A DNA stretch of 23,085 nucleotides from a virus. The position numbers and the translations under genes were made by a program. The DNA is taken from positions 1-23,085 of the IMG/VR virus record IMGVR_UViG_3300029892_000093. One strand, written 5' to 3'. Below are positions 1-8,261 of this stretch, one piece after another (the stretch's first letter is position 1; the number at the start of each line of letters is the position of its first letter). Below the pieces are notes generated by a model. It was not told where the DNA came from. It made no database searches and saw nothing but the letters and a program-made list of their open reading frames with translations.

Positions 1-2307
1 TCTTATGCGATCCGGCGGAACAAGGTCACGGTCTCGGGCGGCGACCAGAACGTAGAGCATGCGCTTCGGGTCGTCGTGACAAAGGGGCCTGTCGAGCTTC
101 TGGTCGGATCGAGTTCCGGCGGGGAGCAGTATATCGGGCCGACCACACTGGAAACCGGAACGCATTCGATCGCGTTCACTCCAACGGGGAATTTCCATAT
201 CGAACTCAGGTCGGCGACGACCTATCCCGTTATCGTGGATCAATGCAGCGTCGAGGGGTCGGGGGTGATGGAGCTTCCTACCCCGTGGTCCTCGATCTCC
301 ATGCTCCGGCAGCTTCGATATGACCAGTCGGCCGATGTGATCTTCTGCGCCCGCAACGGCACGCTGCCGCAGCGGATCGAGCGGCGGTCTCAGCGGTCGT
401 GGTCCGTGGTGCACTACAAGTCGAGCACCGGTCCTCTTCGGCTGCCGAATGCGACGCAGATCGCCCTTACCCCGTCAGCAACTACGGGCGAAATCACGCT
501 GTCGGCCTCCAAGAGGCTGTTCAAGCCTGGACATGTCAACGGCCTGTTCGCCATTACCCACAATGGGCAGAAGCAGACCGCGACGCTCTCGGGGGAAAAC
601 CAGTTCAACCAGCCGATCCGGATTTCCGGGCTTGCTGCTCCTGCGTTCGGGGACAGCCCGCGTGCGATCACGTTCGAAATCACGGGGACATTCTCCGGGA
701 CGATCAGGATTCAGCGTTCTTTCGGAGAGCCTGGCGCGTGGCTCGACTTCGGAACGTCCTACACCGCTGCGGCGGGGCCGATCACGTTCAATGACGGACT
801 GGACAACCAGGTCGTCTACTACCGGATCGGCTTCAAGACGGGGGAGTATACCTCCGGCTCGGCCACGGTGACCATGACCAATATCGGCGGGGCTCAACGG
901 GGCATCTGCCGGGTCACGGCCTTCACCAATGCGACGACGGTCACGGCGGATGTCCTGAAGCAGTTCTCCAACACCACGTCCTCGACGGACTGGGAGGAAA
1001 GCGAGTGGTCGGACTATAGGGGGTGGCCCTCGGCCGTCTGCTTGCATGACGGTCGGTTGTGGTGGGGGTGGCGGGACAAGGTCTATGGCTCGGTCTCGGA
1101 TGACTATCATTCGTTCGATCTGACGGTCGAAGGGGATTCCGGGCCGATCCAAAGGTCGGTTGCGACGGGGGCTTTCGAGGGCATCTACTGGATGCTGTCG
1201 CTCCAGAGGCTCCTGGTCGGGACGGCGAGTCAGGAAGTCTCGATCCGGTCGTCTTCGTTCGACGAGCCCCTGAGCCCGACCGCGTTCACGGCTCGCAGGG
1301 CTTCGACGCGCGGCGCGATGAACCGTCATGCCGTTGATGTGGATTCCAACGGCGTCTTCGTCCAGCGGGGCGGGAAGCGGGTCTATGTCCTGACATTCTC
1401 TGGCGAGACGCAGGATTACGTCTCCGACGATCTGACCCGGTTGAAGCCGGAGATGTGCGCCCCTGGTGTCCGGGACATCGCGGTCCAGCGGCAGCCCGAT
1501 ACACGCATCTGGTTCGTGCTGGCCAACGGCAACGTTGCCGTCCTGACCTACGAGCCGGACGATGAGGTCGTGGCCTGGACGACGGTGACGTTCAACGGGG
1601 CCGTGGAGGCGGTGTGCGTCCTGCCGGGGGATGACGAGGACGAGGTGTATTTCGTGATCCAGCGGACGATCAATTCGTCCACGACGCGCTATGTCGAGCG
1701 GCTGGCAAAGGAAAGCGAGTGCGTCGGGGCTGCGATATCGAAGAACATCGACAGTCATATCGTCTATCAGGGATCGGCCACGTCGACCATATCCGGGCTG
1801 GGGCATCTCAAAGGCGAGAGCGTCGTGGTGTGGACCGGGTCCGGGCCGCTGGAAAGCTCCCCTGGCGTGCCGCAGACCTTCACCGTGTCGTCCGGGTCGA
1901 TAACTCTCCCATCGAGCCATACGAACGTTGTTGCGGGGCTCGCTATCCCTGACGGGGTGTTCGTTTCGTCCAAGCTCGATCATGCCTCGGCTCTCGGGGC
2001 GGCATTGGGTCAAAGGAAGCGTGTGGACCATGTCGGCGTCGCTATGGCGGATGTGGGCTGGCGCGGTGTAGGCGTGGGCCGGGCGCCCTCCAAAACCCGA
2101 TCTCTGCCCGCGACGTACCGGGGCGCGACGATCGGAGCCAACACCCATGTCCTGAGCGACTATGACGCGGTATTGCAGCCGTTCCGGGGCAACTGGGGTG
2201 CCGATGAGCGAATCTGCTTCACGATCAAGTCGCCCTATCCGGGGCGGTTCCTCGGGGTGTCGTTCGAGATAACCACGGCGGACGGAACTGAAGGCTTAGG
2301 GCAGTAA
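1..2307 (+). CDS. podovirus tail protein (tail tubular/stabilisation type), 5' truncated
   Basis: The frame is open from the first base, so the gene begins before the window; the GTG at 76 is only an internal candidate start. 768 residues are visible. The protein resembles the large tail tubular/nozzle proteins of short-tailed phages, structural parts of the tail tube below the portal. Visible clues are the segment VELPTPW followed by QSADVIFCARN and IERRSQRSW (a repeated beta-type layout I associate with this family), an FCCH-like segment RGICRVTAFTNATTVTADV, and a C-terminus SPYPGRFLGVSFEITT typical of the family end. Its position directly upstream of the internal virion genes fits the order tail tube, internal proteins, tail fibre. 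The stop lies one base from the stop of a convergent homing endonuclease, so the last few residues may have been altered by that insertion. The family call is good; the exact homologue is not known. Confidence 0.8.
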   Translation, partial: SYAIRRNKVTVSGGDQNVEHALRVVVTKGPVELLVGSSSGGEQYIGPTTLETGTHSIAFTPTGNFHIELRSATTYPVIVDQCSVEGSGVMELPTPWSSISMLRQLRYDQSADVIFCARNGTLPQRIERRSQRSWSVVHYKSSTGPLRLPNATQIALTPSATTGEITLSASKRLFKPGHVNGLFAITHNGQKQTATLSGENQFNQPIRISGLAAPAFGDSPRAITFEITGTFSGTIRIQRSFGEPGAWLDFGTSYTAAAGPITFNDGLDNQVVYYRIGFKTGEYTSGSATVTMTNIGGAQRGICRVTAFTNATTVTADVLKQFSNTTSSTDWEESEWSDYRGWPSAVCLHDGRLWWGWRDKVYGSVSDDYHSFDLTVEGDSGPIQRSVATGAFEGIYWMLSLQRLLVGTASQEVSIRSSSFDEPLSPTAFTARRASTRGAMNRHAVDVDSNGVFVQRGGKRVYVLTFSGETQDYVSDDLTRLKPEMCAPGVRDIAVQRQPDTRIWFVLANGNVAVLTYEPDDEVVAWTTVTFNGAVEAVCVLPGDDEDEVYFVIQRTINSSTTRYVERLAKESECVGAAISKNIDSHIVYQGSATSTISGLGHLKGESVVVWTGSGPLESSPGVPQTFTVSSGSITLPSSHTNVVAGLAIPDGVFVSSKLDHASALGAALGQRKRVDHVGVAMADVGWRGVGVGRAPSKTRSLPATYRGATIGANTHVLSDYDAVLQPFRGNWGADERICFTIKSPYPGRFLGVSFEITTADGTEGLGQ

Positions 2308-2308
2308 G

Positions 2309-2875
2309 TCACCCGATTGATGGGGAGAAGTTGAACACGGCGAATTCGCCGTGAAGGCAAGCCGCTGCTTTATCATACGCACGCGCCGCTTCAATCTCTG
2401 TTGCAAAACATCCGAGTTCGATTTGCTGACCCCCGGCTCTGATGCGGGCTCTGTAACGGGTTAGTCTCCCGCGTTTGCGGGTGGACACCCCCTTGTATTT
2501 CGAACTGCCTAGTTTGGGGTGGCAGTTACGCTTATTTTCAGCGTTTGTCGCCTCGCGAAGATTTGCAATACGATTGTCGGCTTTGTCGCGATTGATGTGG
2601 TCTATCGGTAGTGATGGCCAGTTTCCGTAGTAAATTAGCCATGCCACTCGATGGGCTGGATATTGGGCTCCATCAATATTAAGTTGTCGATAGCCTTCAT
2701 CGGTAATTCTCCCTGCGATTTCGCCAACGAGATATTTCTTCATTCGTGGGCTGCTACGCTTAATCCAATGAAACAAACCTGTCTCGGGGTCATAATGAAG
2801 CAGTTCCATCACACGCCCACGCGATGGCAGAGCTTTACGGCGGTCGGGCGTGGGGATAGCGTCGGTGCCGGTCAT
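2309..2875 (-). CDS. HNH-AP2 free-standing homing endonuclease
   Basis: 188 aa. The N-terminal half holds an HNH nuclease core: H75 in AHRVAWLIYYG, the IDH motif at 91-93, and asparagines near 101-105 followed by REATNAENKRN. An AP2 DNA-binding domain follows at about 127-183 (YKGVSTRKRG..., then ELGCFATEIEAARAYDKAA). This two-domain layout is standard for selfish phage homing endonucleases, which cut an allele lacking the insertion so that it is repaired from the donor copy. A GAGG lies seven bases before the ATG. The gene faces the structural genes and ends one base from the tail gene stop. Sampled lines in it are about 45-50% GC, clearly below the surrounding late genes, which fits recent transfer. 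No intron features were recognised, so it is called free-standing. Confidence 0.9.
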   Translation of the reverse strand: MTGTDAIPTPDRRKALPSRGRVMELLHYDPETGLFHWIKRSSPRMKKYLVGEIAGRITDEGYRQLNIDGAQYPAHRVAWLIYYGNWPSLPIDHINRDKADNRIANLREATNAENKRNCHPKLGSSKYKGVSTRKRGRLTRYRARIRAGGQQIELGCFATEIEAARAYDKAAACLHGEFAVFNFSPSIG

Positions 2876-2948
2876 GGGCGAGGCCTCATCTCGTCTGTGG
2901 CAAGGGCCGGAGCGGCGCTGGAACGCTGCTTCGGCCCGCTAAGTATAG
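2876..2948 (+). other. short gap between homing endonuclease and next late gene
   Basis: No gene is firmly supported here. A 22-codon open frame starting at the ATG 2874 and ending at the TAA 2940-2942 (MGEASSRLW... ...NAASAR) could be the cut-off end of a late gene displaced by the homing endonuclease, or chance. It does not resemble the present C-terminus of the tail protein. Confidence 0.3.
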
Positions 2949-3326
2949 GTGTACGCGTTGCGTTCGCCTAGCAAAATCATCATCCGCGAGGCGACCGGGG
3001 AGGAATTCCGGGCGCTGTTCGGCTGGGGGCCGCCGGCCGATCCGTGGGTCGTGGATATCGCGATCCGGGACGGGGTCGTTGTCGGCGGAGGCGGGCTGAT
3101 CTGGCAAGAGGGTCAGGCGCTCGGGTTCTTCGATCTGTTCGCCAGGGTCTCGCCGTTCGTCGTTCATCGGGCCGCGAAGCAGTTTCTGCAAGACGCGAAA
3201 CAGGCCGGCGTCGTGCCGATCATGGTCGGGTGCGACCCGTTTTCCCCGATGGCACCGAAATGGCTGTCCCGACTCGGGTTCAAGCCGCACCCGAAGCGTG
3301 AAGGAATCTGGCAATGGCTGGGCTAG
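2949..3326 (+). CDS. GNAT-like protein of the internal-virion block
   Basis: 125 aa from a GTG; a TTG at 2958 with AGGT a few bases upstream is an equally possible start. The sequence reads like a minimal GNAT acetyltransferase fold: a beta strand then IREATGEEFRALFG, VVDIAIRDGVVVGGGGLIW as the central strands, a helix VVHRAAKQFLQDAKQAG, and a final LSRLGFKP...IWQWLG. Proteins of this type often sit at the head of the internal virion genes in podoviruses, a position like that of T7 gene 13. Enzyme activity is not assured, because the acetyl-CoA loop is not clearly canonical. Its end overlaps the next gene by 13 bases, indicating translational coupling. A structural or assembly role is more likely than metabolism. 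Confidence 0.65.
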   Translation: MYALRSPSKIIIREATGEEFRALFGWGPPADPWVVDIAIRDGVVVGGGGLIWQEGQALGFFDLFARVSPFVVHRAAKQFLQDAKQAGVVPIMVGCDPFSPMAPKWLSRLGFKPHPKREGIWQWLG

Positions 3327-3814
3327 CTGCCTTCGCAACGGTTGCATCCGCCGCCGTTGGCGCTGTCGGGACCATTCTGTCCGGCCGTGCCGCGTCCGAT
3401 GCGGCAGAGGTGGAAGCGCAGCAGCGCCGCCAGCAGGCCGGCGAGGCGCGCGCCGCGTCACAGAGGGAGGCTATCCAGCGGGCACGGGAGGCGAGGCTTC
3501 TACAGTCCCGCCAGCAGGCCGTGGCGGCTGCATCGGGGGGCGGGGCGGCCGATCCTACGGTTGTCCGCCTGATGGCCCAGACCGGGGCTCAGGGCCGATA
3601 CAACACCGCGTCAGCCCTCTATGAAGGCGAGGCTAGGGGTCGGGCATTCGAGTATGCCGGCGAGATGTCCCGCTGGCAGGGCCGTCAGCAGCGCACCGCG
3701 TCATACATCGACGCCGGGTCCACGATACTTCGCGGACTTTCGGCCTTCGGGGAGATGCGGGGCGGGTTCGGGTTTCGCCGCCGCCCCCTCGATCTCTCGC
3801 CATACAGGTTCTAG
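3314..3814 (+). CDS. small Ala-rich internal virion protein (gp14-like)
   Basis: 166 aa. It starts inside the end of the previous gene. The N-terminus is hydrophobic and glycine/alanine rich (AAFATVASAAVGAVGTILSG). A long charged, Gln/Arg-rich helix follows (about residues 28-75, repeated RQQ/AREAR), probably coiled coil, then LMAQTGAQGRYNTASALYEGEARGRAFEY. This layout matches the small internal core proteins ejected with podovirus DNA, such as T7 gp14, which forms the outer-membrane part of the ejection channel. Its place between a GNAT-like protein and a transglycosylase-bearing protein supports that role. Identification rests on composition and gene order, not on a diagnostic motif. Confidence 0.65.
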   Translation: MAGLAAFATVASAAVGAVGTILSGRAASDAAEVEAQQRRQQAGEARAASQREAIQRAREARLLQSRQQAVAAASGGGAADPTVVRLMAQTGAQGRYNTASALYEGEARGRAFEYAGEMSRWQGRQQRTASYIDAGSTILRGLSAFGEMRGGFGFRRRPLDLSPYRF

Positions 3815-3817
3815 GCG

Positions 3818-6322
3818 ATGGCGGTCAAGATCCCCGACTCCGCGATCCTCGGCACCAGGGACCCGCGCGCGTCCATGTCGTTCGCGCCGGTCCCGACCGA
3901 TCCCGTGGGGGGTGCCGTCTCGCGTGTCGGCGGGGCGCTCATGGGGCTGTCGGCACAGCTTCACGAAGAGGAGCAGCGATCGAAGGCGTTCGATGCGGAT
4001 TCCCGGTATCTGAAGTTCGAACAGGCGTGGTCGGACGAACTGGCTCGCCGGTCTCAGGAAGCCCCTGCCGGGGCTGAAGGGTTCACCGAAACGCTTCGGC
4101 GGGACTTCGACGCACAGGCGCAAGAGTTCTATCGCTCGATCCCGGATGAACTCGCTGACAGGTACCACACGAAGCTGACCGATCTGAACGGACGGCTCAT
4201 GGACCGGGCCGGGCGGTTCGAACAGAAGTCCCGCCATGACTTCGCCGTGGTCCAGCTGGGCGATGCGGAAAACTCGCTCGTCGACCGGGCGATGTCCGAC
4301 CCGTCTCAATATGAGCGGGCACTGAACGAGGCGGAAGTCCTTATCCAGAACGCGCCTCTCGACGGGATCGAGAAAGAGGTTCGCGCGCGACAGCTTCGGG
4401 AGCGGTTCGCCGCAGCCGATGTCCAGCGCCGGGCGACCGAGGGGGATTATGAGGTTATCGGGGCGCTTCGTGGCGAGCCCGGTACGGTCGACCGGATTAT
4501 CCAGATAGAGTCCGGCGGAAATCCGAATGCGAAAAATCCGAAGTCGTCGGCTACGGGGCTCGGCCAGTTCATCGATTCCACATGGCTGGGGGTGGTCAGG
4601 AAACACGCGCCTCACTTGATGGAAGGCAGGTCGAACGCCGAAGTGCTGGCGCTTCGCACCGATCCTGACATTGCCCGGCGGATGCTGGAGGCCCATACCG
4701 ACGACAACCGGGAGTTCTTGAGAAACCGGGGCATCGAGGCGACGGACGGCAATCTGTACCTTGCCCACTTCCTCGGGGCCGGCGGCGCGGTCAGGGTGCT
4801 TTCCGAGGACCCGAATGCGTCCGTTGAACAGGTACTCGGCGCCAACGTCGCGGCGGCCAATCCATTTCTGAAGGGCAGGACGGTCGGGCAACTGATCGAC
4901 TGGGCCTCGACGAAGATGGGAGAGGCGAAGCCGTCTGGCCCGGTTCCGAGCCGCTACGACGCCATCCCGTGGGAGGATCGGCAGAGGCTCGCGGACCGGG
5001 TGGAGGCCCGCCAGCGTCAGGACTTCGCCAGACGGGAGGCCGAATACCTGTCCGGTCTGGAGGACTATGTCTCGTATCTGAGGGATGGCAACGCCCCCAC
5101 GGGACAGTTCACGGCTGCTGACATTGCGCAGAACGTGAGCCCGGAAAAGGCGCCGCAGGTCGTTGAGGCTGTCCAGAGAGCGGAAGCCTACGGGTCGGAC
5201 TACGCCTCGATCAAGTGGGCAACGCCGGCCGAAGTCACGGAGGTTGTCGCGGGACGTGTCGCTGAGCTTGCGAGCCCGGAAGACTATCGGGCCAATCGTG
5301 GCGACATTGCCAGCCTGACGCAGGCCATTGAGGCGCGCAACAAGGCGCTGGCGGCCGACCCTGCGAAGTACGTCCTCCAGAGCGAGGAAATCCAGCCGCT
5401 GTTCCGCCGCGCGATAGAGGCGCCGGATGATCCCGTCGCGGCGCGGCAGTATGCCGACGCGACGCTTGCCGAACAGGCCAGACTGGGCGTGCCCCAGACA
5501 CAGCGGCGCATCATGCCGGCCGAGCAGATCGCGGCCACTGTCGAACAGATCAGGACCGCGACGAATGAGGGTCAGAACATGGCCCGCACGATGCAGGTCA
5601 TGCAGAGGCAGTGGGGCAATCACTGGCCGCAGGTCCATTCGGAAATTGCAAAAGAGCTTCCCGGTGCAGCGATGGTCATCGGGACCATGACGAGGCCGGA
5701 TCAGCAGTTGGCCGCCGAGCGGCTTGCTGAAGCCGCCAAGGTGGGGAAGGGCGAGTACGAGAAGATGCTCGAACAGGGCGAGCGGACCGATCTCCAAAGG
5801 GAGGTTACGTCCGGCCTGTCCCCGTTCCTCAGTACGCTGATCAACAATCCCGGCGGAATGGAGACCTACGGCACCGTTGCCGAGAGCGTCTACCTTCTGG
5901 CGCTGGCGAACAGGGCCGGTGGGGCTTCCGTGTCCCGCGCGGTTCGTACGGCCGTCAATGACGTGCTCGGCAAGGCGTACCAATTCGACGGGACGTACCG
6001 GGTTCCGACAGAGATCGATGCTCGGGCTGTTCGCAACGGCGCGGCGAGGGTGCTGGAGAATCTTGATACCCTCGACATGGACCTCCCGGTTTCCATCATG
6101 GGGCTGGAAGAAGCGGACACCCGCGCGGCCTACGTCGATGCATTGAAGGCGAACGGGTTCTTCGTCACCGCCCCGGATGAAAGCGGGCTGGTGCTGTACG
6201 AGGGGTCGACCCGCTCCGCAGTGACGATCGACGGCGAGCCGGTCGTGTTTACGTGGGAAGAGCTGATGAGCGGCGCGCCTATCCCGGCTGACCTCGCCCC
6301 CGATCAGTTGGTGGTGCCGTGA
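3818..6322 (+). CDS. internal virion protein with SLT lytic transglycosylase domain
   Basis: 834 aa; starts three bases after the previous stop. Residues ~1-215 are helical and charged. A lytic transglycosylase (SLT, goose-lysozyme-like) domain lies at about 220-340: IIQIESGGNPNAKNP with catalytic Glu near 231, then SATGLGQFIDSTWLGVV and later DGNLYLAHFLGAGGAVRVL, the usual order E-S-G, GLGQ, AHFLG. The remaining ~490 residues are mostly helical and unrecognised. In podoviruses such proteins are ejected into the periplasm and open peptidoglycan locally so DNA can pass. The stop overlaps the GTG start of the next gene (GTGA), so the two are translationally coupled. Confidence 0.85.
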   Translation: MAVKIPDSAILGTRDPRASMSFAPVPTDPVGGAVSRVGGALMGLSAQLHEEEQRSKAFDADSRYLKFEQAWSDELARRSQEAPAGAEGFTETLRRDFDAQAQEFYRSIPDELADRYHTKLTDLNGRLMDRAGRFEQKSRHDFAVVQLGDAENSLVDRAMSDPSQYERALNEAEVLIQNAPLDGIEKEVRARQLRERFAAADVQRRATEGDYEVIGALRGEPGTVDRIIQIESGGNPNAKNPKSSATGLGQFIDSTWLGVVRKHAPHLMEGRSNAEVLALRTDPDIARRMLEAHTDDNREFLRNRGIEATDGNLYLAHFLGAGGAVRVLSEDPNASVEQVLGANVAAANPFLKGRTVGQLIDWASTKMGEAKPSGPVPSRYDAIPWEDRQRLADRVEARQRQDFARREAEYLSGLEDYVSYLRDGNAPTGQFTAADIAQNVSPEKAPQVVEAVQRAEAYGSDYASIKWATPAEVTEVVAGRVAELASPEDYRANRGDIASLTQAIEARNKALAADPAKYVLQSEEIQPLFRRAIEAPDDPVAARQYADATLAEQARLGVPQTQRRIMPAEQIAATVEQIRTATNEGQNMARTMQVMQRQWGNHWPQVHSEIAKELPGAAMVIGTMTRPDQQLAAERLAEAAKVGKGEYEKMLEQGERTDLQREVTSGLSPFLSTLINNPGGMETYGTVAESVYLLALANRAGGASVSRAVRTAVNDVLGKAYQFDGTYRVPTEIDARAVRNGAARVLENLDTLDMDLPVSIMGLEEADTRAAYVDALKANGFFVTAPDESGLVLYEGSTRSAVTIDGEPVVFTWEELMSGAPIPADLAPDQLVVP

Positions 6323-8067
6323 CCCTCTATACCAGAGCCCGGACCCGCGAATCCTATCTGGAGGAAATCGAGGCGCCGCTGTTGTCCGCGCTCGGCGTCT
6401 CGGCACAGGAAGCACTGCTCTACAGTCCGGTCTCGTCAATCGGTCGGTTCGTCGAACTGTCCAATGAAATGGATGGCGAGCCGGTCGGGATCGGCGGCTT
6501 CGATGAGGGGTTCGGCGAGCGTCGGGCAACGTCTCCGATGGTCTCGGCGGCTGATGCAAGAAAGCGGATCGCGGACGAAGGGCTGGACCTTGCCGTTCCG
6601 GATGCCGGGATCAGGCAGGGCGCGCTCGATGTTCTGATCGCCCGGAAGAAGGACGAGCGCAGGCGGCAGGACATCCTCTCTCGCGCGCCGGGCGGGTTCT
6701 TCCCCACGGCGGCGATGTTCGGTGTCGGAGTGGCGGCGTCGTTGCTCGATCCGATCAATGTCGGGGTGTCGTTCCTGCCGGTCATAGGCCCCGCACGATA
6801 CGCGATGATGCTCGAAAGGGCGGGATCGACGATCGGCCGGATGGGTGTTCGCGCTGGCGTGGGTGCGCTTGAAGGTGCGGCGGGCGCCGCGCTTGTCGAG
6901 CCGATCGTGCTGGCTGCCGCGACGCAGGAACAGGCGGATTACGGGCTGGTCGATACGCTGTTCAACATCGCACTCGGCACCGCTCTCGGTGGCGGGCTGC
7001 ATGTCGGGGCTGGCGCGATTGGGGATGCACTGTCCAGAGGGCGCCCGTGGCAGACAGCGCGGGCCACTGAGCCGCTTCCGCGAGTTCTAGAGGGGGTAGA
7101 GCCGTCCACACGAGAGGCCCTGCTGCGGACCTCCGTAGCGCAGGCGGTATCGGGGCGTGTGGTCGATGTCGAGCCGGTCATCCGTGCCGACCCCGGATTT
7201 GTCAACGACTGGGACCCGAATGTCCTGTTTGCAGAGCCACGGATGCCGCCGGCAGCACCCGACTTCGATCTTGGCCCGGTCACAGGAAGCCGGTACGCAG
7301 ACTATACGCAGCTTTCTCCCGGCGACTTGCGGATGTTGGACAATGTCGTCCGGGAACTCGAAGGCACCAGCGGCGGCACCCGATGGTTCATTGAGACGGA
7401 CAGGCAGGGCGGGACTCCGATCGTCGGGGGGCAGAAGGGTGACACTCCGGCGTGGTTTACCCGGTACAATCAGGAGGCCAAGCGCTCTCAGGCAGAACGC
7501 AAGAGGGCGATCCAGCGCAACCGGAGGGCTGGCGCGGAAATCGCTCCAGTCCCCGATGCGCTGCCGATCCTGACACAGGATCGGGTTCGGAAGGTCGCCG
7601 ACAAGATCGCCCGGCGCGAACCGCTTGGCGTTGCTGAGGCGAGGGTCGCGGAGGAGATCGTCGGGATCGCCCGTGAATATCGTGAGCGCAATGTCCGCGA
7701 CATGCTTGGTGCCAGGTATGCCAGACAGCAGGAAGCAGAAGCGTCGATCGATGCCATTGCCGAGCGTGAGGCTCGGGCGATTGCAGATGCCGAGCGCATC
7801 GCCGGTCCGGAAGGCTCTCGCCTTGCCGACTTCGATGCGTCCCGGCAGGCCGATGAGATCGCGACCAGATCCGAGACACCGGACGAGCAACTGATCGAGG
7901 AAAGCCTTCTCGAAACTATGGACGAACTGGCACGTATGGCCGATGCTATGGGCGATGACGCAATTCTTGCGAGAGAACTCGCGCCGTTCGATGAACTCGT
8001 TGAGTTCGCCGACACGGCGGAACGCGCCATCCGCGCCGCAGCGGAATGCCGGTTGAGGCGCGGATGA
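6319..8067 (+). CDS. large internal virion/ejection protein with hydrophobic Gly/Ala region
   Basis: 582 aa from a GTG overlapping the previous stop. No catalytic motif is recognised. Residues ~130-240 are rich in Gly, Ala and hydrophobics (AAMFGVGVAASLLDPINVG, VGVSFLPVIGPARYAMM, LGTALGGGLHVGAGAIG), a pattern shared with phage core proteins that insert into the membrane during DNA ejection. The C-terminal third (~400-580) is a long Arg/Glu/Ala helix-rich stretch. The order transglycosylase protein, this protein, then another large protein matches ejection-protein gene sets. The last codons overlap the start of the 65-aa membrane protein at 8064. Confidence 0.65.
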   Translation: MTLYTRARTRESYLEEIEAPLLSALGVSAQEALLYSPVSSIGRFVELSNEMDGEPVGIGGFDEGFGERRATSPMVSAADARKRIADEGLDLAVPDAGIRQGALDVLIARKKDERRRQDILSRAPGGFFPTAAMFGVGVAASLLDPINVGVSFLPVIGPARYAMMLERAGSTIGRMGVRAGVGALEGAAGAALVEPIVLAAATQEQADYGLVDTLFNIALGTALGGGLHVGAGAIGDALSRGRPWQTARATEPLPRVLEGVEPSTREALLRTSVAQAVSGRVVDVEPVIRADPGFVNDWDPNVLFAEPRMPPAAPDFDLGPVTGSRYADYTQLSPGDLRMLDNVVRELEGTSGGTRWFIETDRQGGTPIVGGQKGDTPAWFTRYNQEAKRSQAERKRAIQRNRRAGAEIAPVPDALPILTQDRVRKVADKIARREPLGVAEARVAEEIVGIAREYRERNVRDMLGARYARQQEAEASIDAIAEREARAIADAERIAGPEGSRLADFDASRQADEIATRSETPDEQLIEESLLETMDELARMADAMGDDAILARELAPFDELVEFADTAERAIRAAAECRLRRG

Positions 8068-8261
8068 TCATCAGAAACCCCGAAGCCCGCATGGGCATAG
8101 CCGTGCTCGTCGCGAGCGCGGCATCCGTACTGTGGGCATACTTCATCGCCCGTGAGATCGAAGAGCCGGGTGGCTTGGCCCTGTTCATCGTGGGCGCGGT
8201 CGTTATGCCGTTCTTCTGGATGCTGGTCTGGAAACTGGTCTTGAGGGGGCTGGGCGAATGA
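8064..8261 (+). CDS. 65-aa two-TM membrane protein inside the ejection block
   Basis: I chose the ATG at 8064, which overlaps the previous stop as ATGA and has GAGG five bases upstream; an in-frame ATG at 8046 lacks this. The protein begins MIIRNPEARM and carries two hydrophobic segments, about residues 12-29 (IAVLVASAASVLWAYFIA) and 40-60 (ALFIVGAVVMPFFWMLVWK), separated by a short acidic turn (REIEEPGG). Its stop overlaps the next gene as ATGA, so it is part of the structural operon. I do not recognise the family. It could be a minor ejection component or a holin-like protein; the hairpin of two TMs is compatible with either. Confidence 0.7.
   Translation: MIIRNPEARMGIAVLVASAASVLWAYFIAREIEEPGGLALFIVGAVVMPFFWMLVWKLVLRGLGE

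Noticed and set aside
475-2148. Long minus-strand open frame opposite the tail gene (557 codons)
   Set aside because: Arg/Pro/His-rich translation without domains, exactly antisense to a well-supported gene; typical of GC-rich DNA.
2651-2971. 106-codon plus-strand frame over the HNH-AP2 gene
   Set aside because: Opposite strand of a gene with clear HNH and AP2 domains; no domain of its own.
3701-6559. 952-codon minus-strand open frame
   Set aside because: Low-complexity R/P/H-rich translation opposite the transglycosylase gene, with no ribosome site or domain.
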